A stretch of 64,000 bases of DNA from assembly GCA_947169265.1 (NCBI GenBank), contig CAMVPC010000008.1, positions 30,259 to 94,258 of the forward strand, in the 5' to 3' direction. The position numbers and the translations under genes were made by a program. The notes beneath the pieces were generated by a model. That model saw only the letters and a program-made list of their open reading frames with translations. It was not told where the DNA came from and searched no databases. This DNA is from an uncultured Prevotellaceae bacterium. Its GTDB lineage: Bacteria > Bacteroidota > Bacteroidia > Bacteroidales > Muribaculaceae. Positions within the stretch are counted from its first letter, which is position 1; every line of letters starts with the position of its first letter. Shown here in pieces: positions 15,680 to 25,042 of this stretch.

Positions 15680-17056
15680 ATGGAAATCCCTTTTGCTGAA
15701 GCTTGGAAAATCAAGATGATTGAGCCGCTCAAGAAGAGCACTCGCGAGCAACGCGAGCAATGGCTCAAGGAAGCTCACTACAACGTGTTCATGCTCAAGG
15801 CCGAACAAGTGTATATCGATTGCCTCACCGACTCGGGCACGGGCGCCATGAGCGACCGCCAGTGGGCCGAGCTCATGCTGGGCGACGAGAGCTATGCCGG
15901 CGCCACCTCGTTCTACAAGTTCGAGGCCATGGTGCAAAAAATCTTCGGCTTTAAGTACGTCATACCCACCCACCAGGGCCGCGCCGCCGAGAACGTGCTG
16001 TTCTCCTACCTTGTGAAAGAAGGTAACGTGATACCGGGCAACGCCCATTTCGACACCACCAAGGGGCACATCGAGAGCCGCAAGGCGCGCGCCATCGACG
16101 TGACCTGCGACGAAGCCCGCGACACCCAGCTCGAGGTACCCTTCAAGGGCAACGTGTCGCTCGAGAAGCTCGAGAAAGTGCTCAAAGAGAACGAGGGCAA
16201 CGTGCCCTTCATGGTGCTCACCATCACCAACAACACGGTGGGCGGCCAGCCCGTGTCGATGAAAAACATCCGCGAGACGAGCGAGTTGTGCCACCGCTAT
16301 GGCGTTCCCGTGGTGATGGACTCGGCGCGCTTTGCCGAGAACGCTTACTTCATCAAGATGCGTGAAGAGGGCTATGCCGACAAGACCATCAAGGAAATCG
16401 CCCGCGAGATGTACACCCACGTCGACGCCATGACGATGTCGGCCAAGAAAGATGGTGTGGTGAACATGGGCGGTTTTATCGCCACCAACAACAAGGACTG
16501 GTATGAGGGCGCCAAGCTCTATTGCATACCCTTCGAGGGCTTCATCACTTACGGCGGCTTGAACGGCCGCGATCTGAACGCGCTGGCCCAGGGTCTCGAC
16601 GAGAACACAGAGTTTGACATGCTCGAGACGCGCATCCACCAGGTGCAATACCTGGCCGGCCTGCTCGACGAGTACGGCATTCCTTACCAGCGTCCCGTGG
16701 GCGGCCACGCCCTGTTTATCGACGCCGACAAGGTGCTGTGCAACGTGCCCAAAGAGGAATTCCCGGCCCAGACGCTCACCTGCGAACTTTACCTCGAAGC
16801 GGGCATCCGTGGCTGCGAGATTGGCTACATCCTGGCCGACCGCGACCCTGTCACGCGCGAGAACCGCTTTGGCGGCCTCGACCTGCTGCGCCTGTGCATC
16901 GCGCGCCGCGTGTACACCGACAACCACATGAAGGTTATCGCCGCCGCGCTCAAGAACGTGTACGACCGCCGCGACAGCATCACGCGCGGCGTGGCCATCG
17001 AGTGGGAAGCGCCGCTCATGCGCCACTTCACCGTACAGCTTCGCCGCCTGCAGTAA
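15680..17056 (+). CDS. tnaA: Tryptophanase (tryptophan indole-lyase)
   Basis: A 458-residue PLP enzyme that splits L-tryptophan into indole, pyruvate and ammonia in the cytoplasm. The PLP lysine is Lys257 in MSAKKDGVVNMGG. Two specificity positions separate it from tyrosine phenol-lyase: Asp125 in FDTTKGH, where the phenol-lyase has Thr, and Ile381 in GIRGCEIG, where the phenol-lyase has Arg. Length and start fit the family. It is monocistronic, with its own promoter and a strong terminator. It predicts indole production by this organism. Confidence 0.93.
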   Translation: MEIPFAEAWKIKMIEPLKKSTREQREQWLKEAHYNVFMLKAEQVYIDCLTDSGTGAMSDRQWAELMLGDESYAGATSFYKFEAMVQKIFGFKYVIPTHQGRAAENVLFSYLVKEGNVIPGNAHFDTTKGHIESRKARAIDVTCDEARDTQLEVPFKGNVSLEKLEKVLKENEGNVPFMVLTITNNTVGGQPVSMKNIRETSELCHRYGVPVVMDSARFAENAYFIKMREEGYADKTIKEIAREMYTHVDAMTMSAKKDGVVNMGGFIATNNKDWYEGAKLYCIPFEGFITYGGLNGRDLNALAQGLDENTEFDMLETRIHQVQYLAGLLDEYGIPYQRPVGGHALFIDADKVLCNVPKEEFPAQTLTCELYLEAGIRGCEIGYILADRDPVTRENRFGGLDLLRLCIARRVYTDNHMKVIAAALKNVYDRRDSITRGVAIEWEAPLMRHFTVQLRRLQ

Positions 17057-17073
17057 TCTCCCGCAACGATATT

Positions 17074-17109
17074 AAAGGAGTCCCTTTTTTCAAGTGGACT
17101 CCTTTTTTT
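17074..17109 (+). terminator. Rho-independent terminator of tnaA
   Basis: The stem AAAGGAGTCC (17074-17083) pairs with GGACTCCTTT (17096-17105) and is followed by more T residues. It lies 17 bases after the tnaA stop. Confidence 0.85.
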
Positions 17110-17183
17110 AGACCTCTAAATAAGAATTGCCGCCGCAAAGCCCTCGCAGGCCCGCGGCGGCAATATCTGTTGAGATACTGCGG

Positions 17184-19664
17184 TTATTTGACCACCAATT
17201 TGGCCGAGTGGCTACCGTCGGTGACGATGTAGATACCGGCGGGCAGTGCCACCATGCGCGAGCCGTTGACCTTGGCTTTAGCCATGCGCTTGGCCTCGAG
17301 GTTGTAGATTTCGAGCGTAGTGGCGCGCTTTGTCGTGAGCAGAATGGCGTTCTTGACGGGCACGGCGTCCCAGTCGTTGGTGCTGCCGGCGATGCTTTCC
17401 ACTACATTGGTCTTGATGCGGGCGTCGGTGATGGTGACGTCGTCAATGTTGAGGCGGTTGCCTGCGGTTTGCTCAATCTTGAAGCGGATGTCGCCCTTCA
17501 CATCGAGGTCGGCACCGTAGATGTTGCTCTCGGCCATAGCGGCGCGGGCCGGGGCGTTTGAAGCGTTGGTTGCGCCCACGGTGAACGTTTGGAGCGTCGT
17601 CCAGGTGCCGCCCTTGTCGGTAGAATAGCTCACCACGACGGTAGCCGCGACGTCGCTGCCGAAAGGCTTGGCATAGAACGAGAAATGGCTGGCGCCACCC
17701 GGGTTATCCTCGAGCATGGTGATGGAACCGTTGCCGCCCGACGAGTTGACGCGCATACGCACGCTTTGCGCGCCGTTGAAGCTGTCGCTGCCTTGGCCCC
17801 ACACGCCGGCGTTGCTGAAGGCCCACTGGTAGGCGTCGCCTTGCTTGCTGGTGCCGTTGTTCCAATAGCCGCCCGAGGCGATAGCCTCAAAGCCCTCGAC
17901 AGTGGTGCTGGGCGTGCCGGCAGGGTCGATGACGTAGCCTGTGATTTCCTCGTCGGCGCCGTCGAGCGTGGGCGTGCTGGCGCTCAGTATACCATCAAAC
18001 TCGCCTTCGCGGTCGGTGCTCTTGATGCGCACATAGAAGGTTTCGCCGTCGGGGTCGATGGCGAGGCTTTGCGCCCATTCGCGCTTGTTGAGCGAGAGCT
18101 CGAAGTTGCCGGTCACGTTCAGGGTGATGGTTTCATCCACATACTCGGTATAGACCTCACCCTCGAGGATGGGCGATGCGCCGTTGAGGGCCGCGGTGAT
18201 GGTGAAGTCCTCCATAGTCTGGATGGAGAGGATGCGGTCGGGTTCGAGCGTGGTCACCTCCACGGCATTCGAGATGAGCTGGTCGCTCGAGAGCTGGTAA
18301 TAATAGGTGGTGCCTGGGTTGAGGCCTGACACGAGATAGCGTCCGGTCGAGGCCGTTACGTCCTTGGGGTAGCCGGCGACGCTGGTGCGGCCGTCATCCT
18401 CGAGCACGTCGAGCGAATAAGTGGCGGCGTCGCCCATCGGCGTCCAGTTGGCCTGGAACGACGTGGTGGTGATTTGGGTGGCGGCAAGAGCCGGGATGCC
18501 CGTCACGGTGAGTGCGCGCAACGTCACGGTCACGCTGGCCTCGCCACTGGCGATGGTGAGCGTGCCGGCGCTTTGCTGCGCGGTACTCGGCGCGGTGAAG
18601 GTCACGGCAAGGGAAGTGCCGGTGTTCACAGCGCTTGCCGTGAGCGTCGTGGTGGCGCACGCGAAGCCGGTACCGGTCACGCTCACGGTCAAGTTTTGGG
18701 TCAAGTCGGTGCCCTTAACGGTCAACGTTTGGGTCGACGTGGTATTGCGTGCCACGGTGCCAAAGTCGACAATGGTGCCGGTGCCGGGCGAGACGATGGT
18801 GGGATTAGGCTCGGCCGAGCCGCTGGCGCTCCACGCCTGGTCTTTCTTGTTGCCCCAGATGTATTCGGCCAGCTCGGGATGGTCGATGAATGGGTTGCGG
18901 TTGCCTTGCTTGCCGTTGTACATGGCGTCGTTGCGGTTGATTTCCTTTTGGCTCACGGGGTCCTTGCGGTTCCACTCGAGCAACATATTCAGCGCCCAGG
19001 TGGTGAACACGGGGTAGCTGTTGCCGGCCATCATGGCGGAGCCTTCGCCCTTAGTCCATCCCGAAATCACGTTGTTATAAGAAGCCGCGAGTCCAAAGTA
19101 AGTGCGCGCGAAGTCGCCCTTGTACTCGTCGTCGGGCTCAAACACGATGCCGGTGTAGCCCGGATAGGTGCACGTGCCCTTCTTGCCCAGCGGGCGGTTG
19201 GTGCCGTTAGTGGGCAAATAGGTGCCGTTAGTACATTCGCCAAAGGGGTAGTTACTGCGCTGGTTATTCACAAATCCGTCGGTGGGATACAGGTGGAACA
19301 AGTCGCTGTACTGGTCGGCCTTGCCGCCTCCCCACCAGCTCTTGGGGAAGGAGTGCTCGCGGTTGACACAGTCTCCCACGGCGCTATAGTTGCCGCAGTG
19401 CTTTTGTCCGAGTGGGAACTTGGTGGTGGCATACATGTCCCAGTAGTACTTGCCATCGGTGGTCACGTCGGTGGTTTTGTATTCTTCCCAAAGCCCGTCG
19501 TAGCCCACGTTGGTGTGGCTGTGCACAATGTCGTAGAGTGCGCTTAGCAGCGCTTGTTTGTTCTTTCCTTCGGCCCGATTGTAGTATCCGCTCGGGGCGG
19601 CCGCATTGAGGCCGAAAGCGGTCACCGCCGCGATTGCGACGGCAAAAAACACTTTAAGTTTCAT
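17184..19664 (-). CDS. Secreted endonuclease I-family nuclease with Ig-like modules and T9SS tail
   Basis: 826 residues with a signal peptide (1-22). Residues about 25-285 form an endonuclease I (EndA/NucM-like) domain, with the His-metal-type active-site segment DCVNREHSFPKSWWG, then SDLFHLYPTDG, FVNNQRSNYPFG and GNRNPFIDHPE. After it come an Ig-like module (about 295-390), a fibronectin III-like module (about 395-475), a further beta-rich module (about 480-580) and a probable carbohydrate-binding-like jelly roll (about 590-740). The end, ATTLEIYNLEAKRM..GIYIVTDGSHSAKLVVK, is a textbook type A T9SS sorting domain. It probably degrades extracellular DNA for nutrients. It starts 36 bases after rlmN. 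Confidence 0.9.
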   Translation of the reverse strand: MKLKVFFAVAIAAVTAFGLNAAAPSGYYNRAEGKNKQALLSALYDIVHSHTNVGYDGLWEEYKTTDVTTDGKYYWDMYATTKFPLGQKHCGNYSAVGDCVNREHSFPKSWWGGGKADQYSDLFHLYPTDGFVNNQRSNYPFGECTNGTYLPTNGTNRPLGKKGTCTYPGYTGIVFEPDDEYKGDFARTYFGLAASYNNVISGWTKGEGSAMMAGNSYPVFTTWALNMLLEWNRKDPVSQKEINRNDAMYNGKQGNRNPFIDHPELAEYIWGNKKDQAWSASGSAEPNPTIVSPGTGTIVDFGTVARNTTSTQTLTVKGTDLTQNLTVSVTGTGFACATTTLTASAVNTGTSLAVTFTAPSTAQQSAGTLTIASGEASVTVTLRALTVTGIPALAATQITTTSFQANWTPMGDAATYSLDVLEDDGRTSVAGYPKDVTASTGRYLVSGLNPGTTYYYQLSSDQLISNAVEVTTLEPDRILSIQTMEDFTITAALNGASPILEGEVYTEYVDETITLNVTGNFELSLNKREWAQSLAIDPDGETFYVRIKSTDREGEFDGILSASTPTLDGADEEITGYVIDPAGTPSTTVEGFEAIASGGYWNNGTSKQGDAYQWAFSNAGVWGQGSDSFNGAQSVRMRVNSSGGNGSITMLEDNPGGASHFSFYAKPFGSDVAATVVVSYSTDKGGTWTTLQTFTVGATNASNAPARAAMAESNIYGADLDVKGDIRFKIEQTAGNRLNIDDVTITDARIKTNVVESIAGSTNDWDAVPVKNAILLTTKRATTLEIYNLEAKRMAKAKVNGSRMVALPAGIYIVTDGSHSAKLVVK

Positions 19665-19700
19665 GTTAAGGTTTTTAAACTATACTTTATTGGTTATTTA

Positions 19701-20774
19701 TTATTTGTTGGTTTTCTTGCTGTTGTCTTTCGCCTTGCCATCTTTCACGCGGCCGGCGAGTTGCCCGCATGCGGCGGCGATGTCCTCGCCGCGGCTGCGG
19801 CGAATGGTGCAGGTGATGCCCCTGGCGTTGAGGTAATCGCGGAAGTAGGCCATGCGCTCGTCGCTCGACGTGCGCAGCTTGGGCACTTCGGGTACATAGT
19901 GGTAGCGTATAAGGTTCACGCGCACGTGGCTATTGGGGAGGAGTTCCCTCAACTGCTCGGCGTGGCGGATGTCATCGTTGAACCAGTTCCACATGATATA
20001 TTCCACCGAGAGGCGTCGCTGGTGGGCGAAGTCGTACTTGCCGAGCATTTCCATCACGTCCTTGATGGGATAGACGCGCTCGATGGGCATCATCTGGCCG
20101 CGCTCGTCGGCGTTGGCGTCGTGCACGCTCACGGCGATGTGCACGCTGGTTTGCTCAGCGAGAATCTTGAGGGCGGGCTTGAGTCCCACGGTGCTCACGG
20201 TGATGCGCTTGGGGCTCCATGCCAGTCCCCAGTCGGCGGTGAGGATATCGATGACGCGCAGCACATTGTCGAGGTTGTCGAGGGGCTCGCCCATGCCCAT
20301 GAACACGACGTTGGTGAGTTGCTCGCTCTCGGGTACGCTGAGCACCTGGTTGATGATTTGATGGGCCGTGAGGTTGCCGTGGAAGCCCTGGCGTCCCGTC
20401 ATGCAAAAGTAGCAGTTCATGCGGCAGCCCTTTTGCGAGCTGATGCACAGCGTGGCGCGGTCGTCCTCGGGGATGAAGACGCTCTCCACCGCCTTGTCGT
20501 CGCCGGCGTCGAAGAGATACTTGACGGTGCCGTCCTCGCTGGTGGCGGCCTGCGACGGACCGTAGAGGCCCACGCAGTATTCCGCGGCGAGCTTGTCGCG
20601 GTTGGCCCGCGAAATGTTTGTCATCTCGTCGAAGGAGGCGACGCGCTTGCCATAAATCCATCCGGCTAATTGCTTGGCCACGAAACGCGGCATGCCCAGC
20701 TTGGCGGTCACGCCCTGCAGGTCGTTGAGCGTCATGCCTGCCAGCGGCTTAAGGTTGGTTTTGATTTGTTCCAT
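19701..20774 (-). CDS. rlmN: Dual-specificity RNA methyltransferase RlmN
   Basis: A 357-residue radical-SAM enzyme that methylates C2 of adenosine 2503 in 23S rRNA and A37 in some tRNAs. The cluster motif CRMNCYFC has Cys117, 121 and 124. The methyl-carrying cysteines correspond to Cys110 (LCISSQKG) and the Cys in DIAAACGQLAG near the C-terminus. GMGEP is also present. The last roughly 15 residues are a Lys-rich tail. It has its own promoter and is probably co-transcribed with the endonuclease gene downstream. Confidence 0.95.
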   Translation of the reverse strand: MEQIKTNLKPLAGMTLNDLQGVTAKLGMPRFVAKQLAGWIYGKRVASFDEMTNISRANRDKLAAEYCVGLYGPSQAATSEDGTVKYLFDAGDDKAVESVFIPEDDRATLCISSQKGCRMNCYFCMTGRQGFHGNLTAHQIINQVLSVPESEQLTNVVFMGMGEPLDNLDNVLRVIDILTADWGLAWSPKRITVSTVGLKPALKILAEQTSVHIAVSVHDANADERGQMMPIERVYPIKDVMEMLGKYDFAHQRRLSVEYIMWNWFNDDIRHAEQLRELLPNSHVRVNLIRYHYVPEVPKLRTSSDERMAYFRDYLNARGITCTIRRSRGEDIAAACGQLAGRVKDGKAKDNSKKTNK

Positions 20775-20826
20775 TATTATCGCTATATTATTGTTGTAGA
20801 TTTCCTGTAGTTTTCAGTAAAGCCTG

Positions 20827-20858
20827 CAAAGTTAACGCCAATAGTGCAAATAACCAAA
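20827..20858 (-). promoter_or_regulatory. Bacteroidetes-type promoter of rlmN
   Basis: On the minus strand, TTTG (20855-20858) and TAACTTTG (20827-20834) are separated by 20 bases. They lie about 55 bases before the rlmN start. Confidence 0.75.
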
Positions 20859-20988
20859 ATTTAACCCAAAAATCAGCAGAATCAGCAGTTTGACTGCGCC
20901 GTTCCTGAATTGGGTTGACTCGATTTTGTAATATAACTATGTTAGGTAGACTCAATCTCTGTGGAGAGTTGACTTGTCGATAAACAAG

Positions 20989-21151
20989 TATTAGCCCCGT
21001 CAGGGGCGACAAAAGCACACCCAATGAGCACTGTCCAAATTGTGTCGCCCCGAATGGGGCTAATATCCGGGTGGGGGTATGACGGTCACAGGGGTTTCGC
21101 GCTGTCGCGCTGCACCCCTGCCTACTATCTGTCGCCCCTGTCGGGGCTTAT
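20989..21151. repeat. REP-like inverted repeat cluster
   Basis: Two 23-bp arms (20989-21011 and 21043-21065) are inverted copies of TATTAGCCCC-nnnn-GGGGCGACA, each itself a hairpin. A third, imperfect copy is at 21130-21151. Between them, 21089-21120 forms another palindrome (CAGGGGT..ACCCCTG around GCGCTGTCGCGC). This is a BIME-like arrangement between rlmN and an RHS remnant. No gene is seen in 20860-21200. Confidence 0.7.
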
Positions 21152-21201
21152 CAGCCACAACAACACAACGCCTTGTGAGCCTTTATCACGCATCATCTTT
21201 C

Positions 21202-21660
21202 TCAACGACGGAATGAGGTCGCCTCCGGTGACAACTGTCCATTCGCTTGATACCCCCAGTGAAGCTCCTTCGACGTGTACTTGAGGGGCTGGATGCCCTC
21301 GGCCGAGGGCTGACATGCTCCGGCGATGGGCATTCCGTAGGGGTAGTAGTCGTCAATACGGTCATACACACGCTCCTGGCTATTGCCCTGGTGAAGGTGC
21401 CTCGTCAACCCCATCCTTAAGAGCGACGTGATGTTGGCATTGAGGTCGTACCCGAAGGCGGCGCTATAGTCGGGCGTGCCATCGGGGTAAGTCTTCGGCT
21501 CACCGGTGACCGTGTCGCGCGCCACGAAACGGGCCACGACCAACCGGTCGAGATTGTTATATTCAAATTCGTAACAATTCATGTCGCCTTGCGTGCCATG
21601 CCTCCAGTCAATCCGTTTTAAATTACCGTTATAATAATCAACGGAAAAAGGGTCGTTACA
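21202..21660 (-). pseudogene. Remnant of an RHS-repeat protein
   Basis: The minus-strand frame keeps RHS-family landmarks: GNLKRIDWRHG, FEYNNLDRLVVARF, AFGYDLNANITSLLR, DDYYPYGMPIAG and QPLKYTSKEL. In intact RHS proteins KEL is followed by the conserved core and a variable toxin-like end. Here the match stops after KEL and runs out in 15 unrelated residues. Upstream, stop codons precede 21660. The ATG at 21582 is internal to the homology and not a real start. It is a decayed piece of a longer gene, or debris left by recombination. Confidence 0.75.
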
Positions 21661-21816
21661 GTATCATTATAGTGCAAAAACTGCTCAAAATTATTTCCAT
21701 TTTTTTGAAAAACGATCATTAGGCGATGGCGAGTTGAACCTGCCGTTGATGGTGGGTTATGAATGGGAAAGTTATTAAAAAACGCTAAATTGCGTGGTTT
21801 TGTGGCAAGGAATGAC

Positions 21817-21824
21817 TAACTTTG
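21817..21824 (+). promoter_or_regulatory. -7 element of the outer-membrane protein-lptC-corC operon
   Basis: TAACTTTG matches TAnnTTTG 26 bases before the ATG at 21850. The nearest TTTG (21799-21802) is only 14 bases away, so the -33 element is weak. Confidence 0.5.
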
Positions 21825-21849
21825 CAAATTGTGTGTTAAGACAACAACG

Positions 21850-23094
21850 ATGAAACGAAGAATTTATAAACTCCTTACATGCGCCGTGGTCCTTGCTATG
21901 GGCACTCTCGCGGTGCGTGCGCAATATGCCACCACGCCTTATTCTCGCGTGGGCTACGGCATCCTCAACGATAACGCCAGCGGCATCCAGCGCTCGATGG
22001 GCGGCGTGGGTATCGCGATGCAAAACGGCCGTCAAGTGAACGTGATGAACCCTGCCAGCTATGCTTGTGTCGACTCGCTCACCTTCTTGTGGGACGTGGG
22101 TTTGGATTTGTCGAACGCGTGGTCGAAAGAGAACAGCGAGCACGGCTACAACTTTGCCGGCGGCCTGGATTACATCACCTCGCAGTTTCGCATCGCCAAG
22201 GGCCTGGGCGGCTCGTTCGGCCTGTTGCCGTATAGCGACGTGGGCTACAGCTACGCTGTGGACCTTGATAACGGTGTGGAGGCGCGCGTGGGCGATGGCG
22301 GCCTGACCAAGCTGTACTTGGGACTGGGTTACTCGCCGGTCAAGGGCCTGAGCCTGGGCGTGAACGTGGGTTACCTGTTTGGCTCCATCACTAACAGTTC
22401 GCTGGTGATAGCCTCGTCGACCACACTTTTCGAGCGCGAGATGCAGGTGAGGGACTACGACGTGAACGCCGGCATCCAGTATGCCTTCAACGTCACCCCC
22501 AAGGACCGCATCGTGCTGGGTGCCACCTACACCCCGCGCAAGCGATTCCACGGCCACACTTGGGGTGTGTATTACGACGAGTCGAACGATGTCAAGGCCG
22601 ACACCATCAGCTACGAGTCGATGAAGGACACCCACGAGCAGGCCGAGAGCTACGGCGCCGGCATCAGCTATAACCACGCCGACCGGTTGCTCGTCGAGGC
22701 CGACTTCCTGTACCAGCCGTGGAGCAAGGCCAAATACACGAAAATCGAAGGCTTTGAGGGCACCTCGACCACACTTGGCAACCGATGGAAGGCCGCGGTG
22801 GGCGTCGCTTACACGCCCAGCCTGCGCGGCCCTTACTTCAAGCGCATGAGCTATCGCGCCGGCGCTTTCTACAACCACGACTACCTGAACATCCGCGGTA
22901 ACAACGTGCGCGACTACGGCCTGAGCATCGGTTTCACCTTCCCGGCTCCCTCGAGCAAGACGCTCATCAACCTGGGCTTCGAGTGGCGCCATCGCTACAG
23001 CTCGCCGTCGCTCTACATCAAGGAGGACTATCTCAACATCACGTTGAGTGTGAACTTCAACGAGCTTTGGTTCTGGAAGAACAAAATCAGGTAA
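21850..23094 (+). CDS. Outer-membrane beta-barrel protein (OMPP1/FadL-like)
   Basis: 414 residues with a signal peptide (MKRRIYKLLTCAVVLAMGTL, cleaved near VRAQ). The N-terminus YATTPYSRVGYGILNDNASGI and the RSMGGVGIAM segment are typical of FadL/OMPP1-like barrels, where a Gly-rich segment follows the signal. The rest alternates in beta strands and ends NELWFWKNKIR. From memory, this gene precedes lptC in many Bacteroidales, as it does here (16-base gap). The substrate is unknown. It may take up hydrophobic compounds or serve envelope biogenesis. Confidence 0.75.
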   Translation: MKRRIYKLLTCAVVLAMGTLAVRAQYATTPYSRVGYGILNDNASGIQRSMGGVGIAMQNGRQVNVMNPASYACVDSLTFLWDVGLDLSNAWSKENSEHGYNFAGGLDYITSQFRIAKGLGGSFGLLPYSDVGYSYAVDLDNGVEARVGDGGLTKLYLGLGYSPVKGLSLGVNVGYLFGSITNSSLVIASSTTLFEREMQVRDYDVNAGIQYAFNVTPKDRIVLGATYTPRKRFHGHTWGVYYDESNDVKADTISYESMKDTHEQAESYGAGISYNHADRLLVEADFLYQPWSKAKYTKIEGFEGTSTTLGNRWKAAVGVAYTPSLRGPYFKRMSYRAGAFYNHDYLNIRGNNVRDYGLSIGFTFPAPSSKTLINLGFEWRHRYSSPSLYIKEDYLNITLSVNFNELWFWKNKIR

Positions 23095-23110
23095 TTGCCC
23101 CACCGCCGCC

Positions 23111-23692
23111 GTGTCACGGTCTCCGTTTTTCTTGCTCGCTGTGCTTGTAGCCGTCATACTCATGGGCTGCAAGGACGAGTTGCGCGACGTCGTCGACCAG
23201 TCGACCGACCCTGAGCGCGTGCCCACGGTGCGCACGACCAACGTGCAGACCGTGGTGAGCGACTCGGGGCACACCCGCTACCGCATCACAGCCCCGCTGT
23301 GGCTCATGTTTGAGGAGGCGCGCAAGCCTCACTGGGTGTTTCCGCAAGGGGCCGTAGCCGAGGAACTCGACGACCAGTTTCGTGTCGTGCGCGAGATACG
23401 TTGCGACTCGGCCACCTTCGACGAGACCGACAACCTGTGGAGCCTCAACGGCAACGTGAGCATCACGATGGTCAACGGCGACTTGATTCTCACCGACCAG
23501 ATGTACTGGAACACGATGAGCCACGAATTTTACAGCGATGCTTTCGTCCACCTCGAGAAAGCCGACCGCATTATCGAGGGAACCGGCTATCACGGCAACG
23601 AGAGCAACGGCCGCATCACCAATTATAACCTCAAGAAAGTGAGCGCCATCATCCCCTTCGACGGGTCGCGCTTGCCCCAAGAACTGAACTGA
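23111..23692 (+). CDS. lptC: LPS export protein LptC (lipoprotein-type)
   Basis: 193 residues. LptC carries lipopolysaccharide from the inner-membrane LptBFG complex to the periplasmic LptA bridge. A GTG start at 23111 gives an N-terminal hydrophobic segment with lipobox-like VILMGC. The rest is a beta-jellyroll of LptC type (RYRITAPLWLMFEEARKPHW, LWSLNGNVSITMVNGDLILTD, and a HFYSDAFVHLEK-like strand). It sits 16 bases after the outer-membrane protein and 3 bases before the CorC-like gene, in one operon. Confidence 0.8.
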   Translation: MSRSPFFLLAVLVAVILMGCKDELRDVVDQSTDPERVPTVRTTNVQTVVSDSGHTRYRITAPLWLMFEEARKPHWVFPQGAVAEELDDQFRVVREIRCDSATFDETDNLWSLNGNVSITMVNGDLILTDQMYWNTMSHEFYSDAFVHLEKADRIIEGTGYHGNESNGRITNYNLKKVSAIIPFDGSRLPQELN

Positions 23693-23695
23693 CAA

Positions 23696-25000
23696 ATGGA
23701 ACCGCACATCCCAACTATCCCCGCGCTTATCATCACCCTCACCGCCATGCTCATGTCGGCATTCTTCTCGGGCATGGAAATCGCTTTTGTCTCGTCAAAC
23801 AAGGTGAGGCTGGGCATCGACGTGGCCAAGGGAGGCCTTGTGAACCGCATTATCAACATCTTCTACACCCACCGCGACACGTTCATCTCGACGCTGCTCG
23901 TGGGCAACAACATCGTCAACGTGGTCTACGCAATCGGCTTCACGGCACTTGTCGAGGGGGTGTTTCTCAAGTGGTTCGGCAGCGACGCCGCAGCCCTTAT
24001 CGCCATCACCGTGACGAGCACGTTGATTATCCTCATCGTGAGCGAGTTCCTTCCCAAGGCCGTGTTCCGTATCAACCCCAACAACTCGCTGCGCACCTTC
24101 TCGTTGCCCCTGGTCATGTGCTACTACCTGCTCTACCCCATCAGCAAGTTCACCACGTGGCTCTCGAGGCTCATCATGCGCGCCTTTGGCGTGAAAGAGA
24201 CCAAGCCCAACCTGGACCTTATCACCATCGACGAGCTTGACGACTACCTGCAGGAAAACATCGACAAGCGCGAGGACGAGAACAAAACCGTGGAACGCGA
24301 GGTAAAAATCTTCGAGAACGCCCTCGACTTTGGCGACACCAAGCTGCGTGACTGCATGGTACCGCGCAACGAAATTGTCGCCGTCGACATCGCCGACACC
24401 ACGCGCGACGACCTCATCGCCCTGTTCACGAAGAGCGGCCTGTCGAAACTCGTCGTCTATCACGACGACATCGACAACGTGATTGGGTTTATCCAGGTGA
24501 GCGAGCTCTTTGTCACCAACATCAACTGGAAAGACCGCATCAAGCCCGTCCTCTTCGCGCCCGAGGCGATGCTCGCCAAGAAAATGATGCAGTCGTTGCT
24601 CAAGGAAAAACGCAGTATGGCCATCGTCGTCGACGAGTTTGGCGGCACATCGGGAATGGTTACCCTCGAGGACCTTGTCGAGGAAATTTTCGGCGACATC
24701 GAGGACGAGCACGACCGCAAGCGCAAGAAACTCATCGCCAGGCAAATCGACGAGCGCACCTTCGAGTTTGCCGGACGCGTCGAAATTGAGCGCATCAACG
24801 AGGACTTCGACGTGGACCTGCCCGAGGACGACGACTACCAGACGATCGCCGGACTCATCTTCACACGCCTGGGAGCCATCCCCAACGAGGGCGACACCAT
24901 CGACCTCGACGACTACACTTTCACCATCGTCAAGAAAACCGGCGCCAAGCTCGACCTGGTGCGCGTTGTTAAGAAGCAGGCCGTTGACGACGACAAATAA
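23696..25000 (+). CDS. CNNM/CorC-family transporter-associated protein (HlyC/CorC)
   Basis: 434 residues. The N-terminal CNNM (DUF21) membrane domain has about four helices (residues 1-150, including FFSGMEIAFVSSNKVRL). It is followed by a CBS-domain pair (about 205-330, with RDCMVPRNEIVAVD and VVDEFGGTSGMVTLEDLVEE) and a C-terminal CorC_HlyC domain (about 345-425). Such proteins are linked to magnesium or cobalt efflux; older annotation as 'hemolysin' is misleading. It is the third gene of the operon. Confidence 0.88.
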   Translation: MEPHIPTIPALIITLTAMLMSAFFSGMEIAFVSSNKVRLGIDVAKGGLVNRIINIFYTHRDTFISTLLVGNNIVNVVYAIGFTALVEGVFLKWFGSDAAALIAITVTSTLIILIVSEFLPKAVFRINPNNSLRTFSLPLVMCYYLLYPISKFTTWLSRLIMRAFGVKETKPNLDLITIDELDDYLQENIDKREDENKTVEREVKIFENALDFGDTKLRDCMVPRNEIVAVDIADTTRDDLIALFTKSGLSKLVVYHDDIDNVIGFIQVSELFVTNINWKDRIKPVLFAPEAMLAKKMMQSLLKEKRSMAIVVDEFGGTSGMVTLEDLVEEIFGDIEDEHDRKRKKLIARQIDERTFEFAGRVEIERINEDFDVDLPEDDDYQTIAGLIFTRLGAIPNEGDTIDLDDYTFTIVKKTGAKLDLVRVVKKQAVDDDK

Positions 25001-25042
25001 CATTTCTATCCATCCTCTTCACCCTCTCCACCCACATCAGTC

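Noticed and set aside
15680..17056. Tyrosine phenol-lyase
   Set aside because: Asp125 (FDTT) and Ile381 (GIRGCEIG) match tryptophanase; the phenol-lyase has Thr and Arg at these positions.
23696..25000. Hemolysin
   Set aside because: The CNNM plus CBS plus CorC_HlyC architecture points to ion homeostasis; the hemolysin label is historical.
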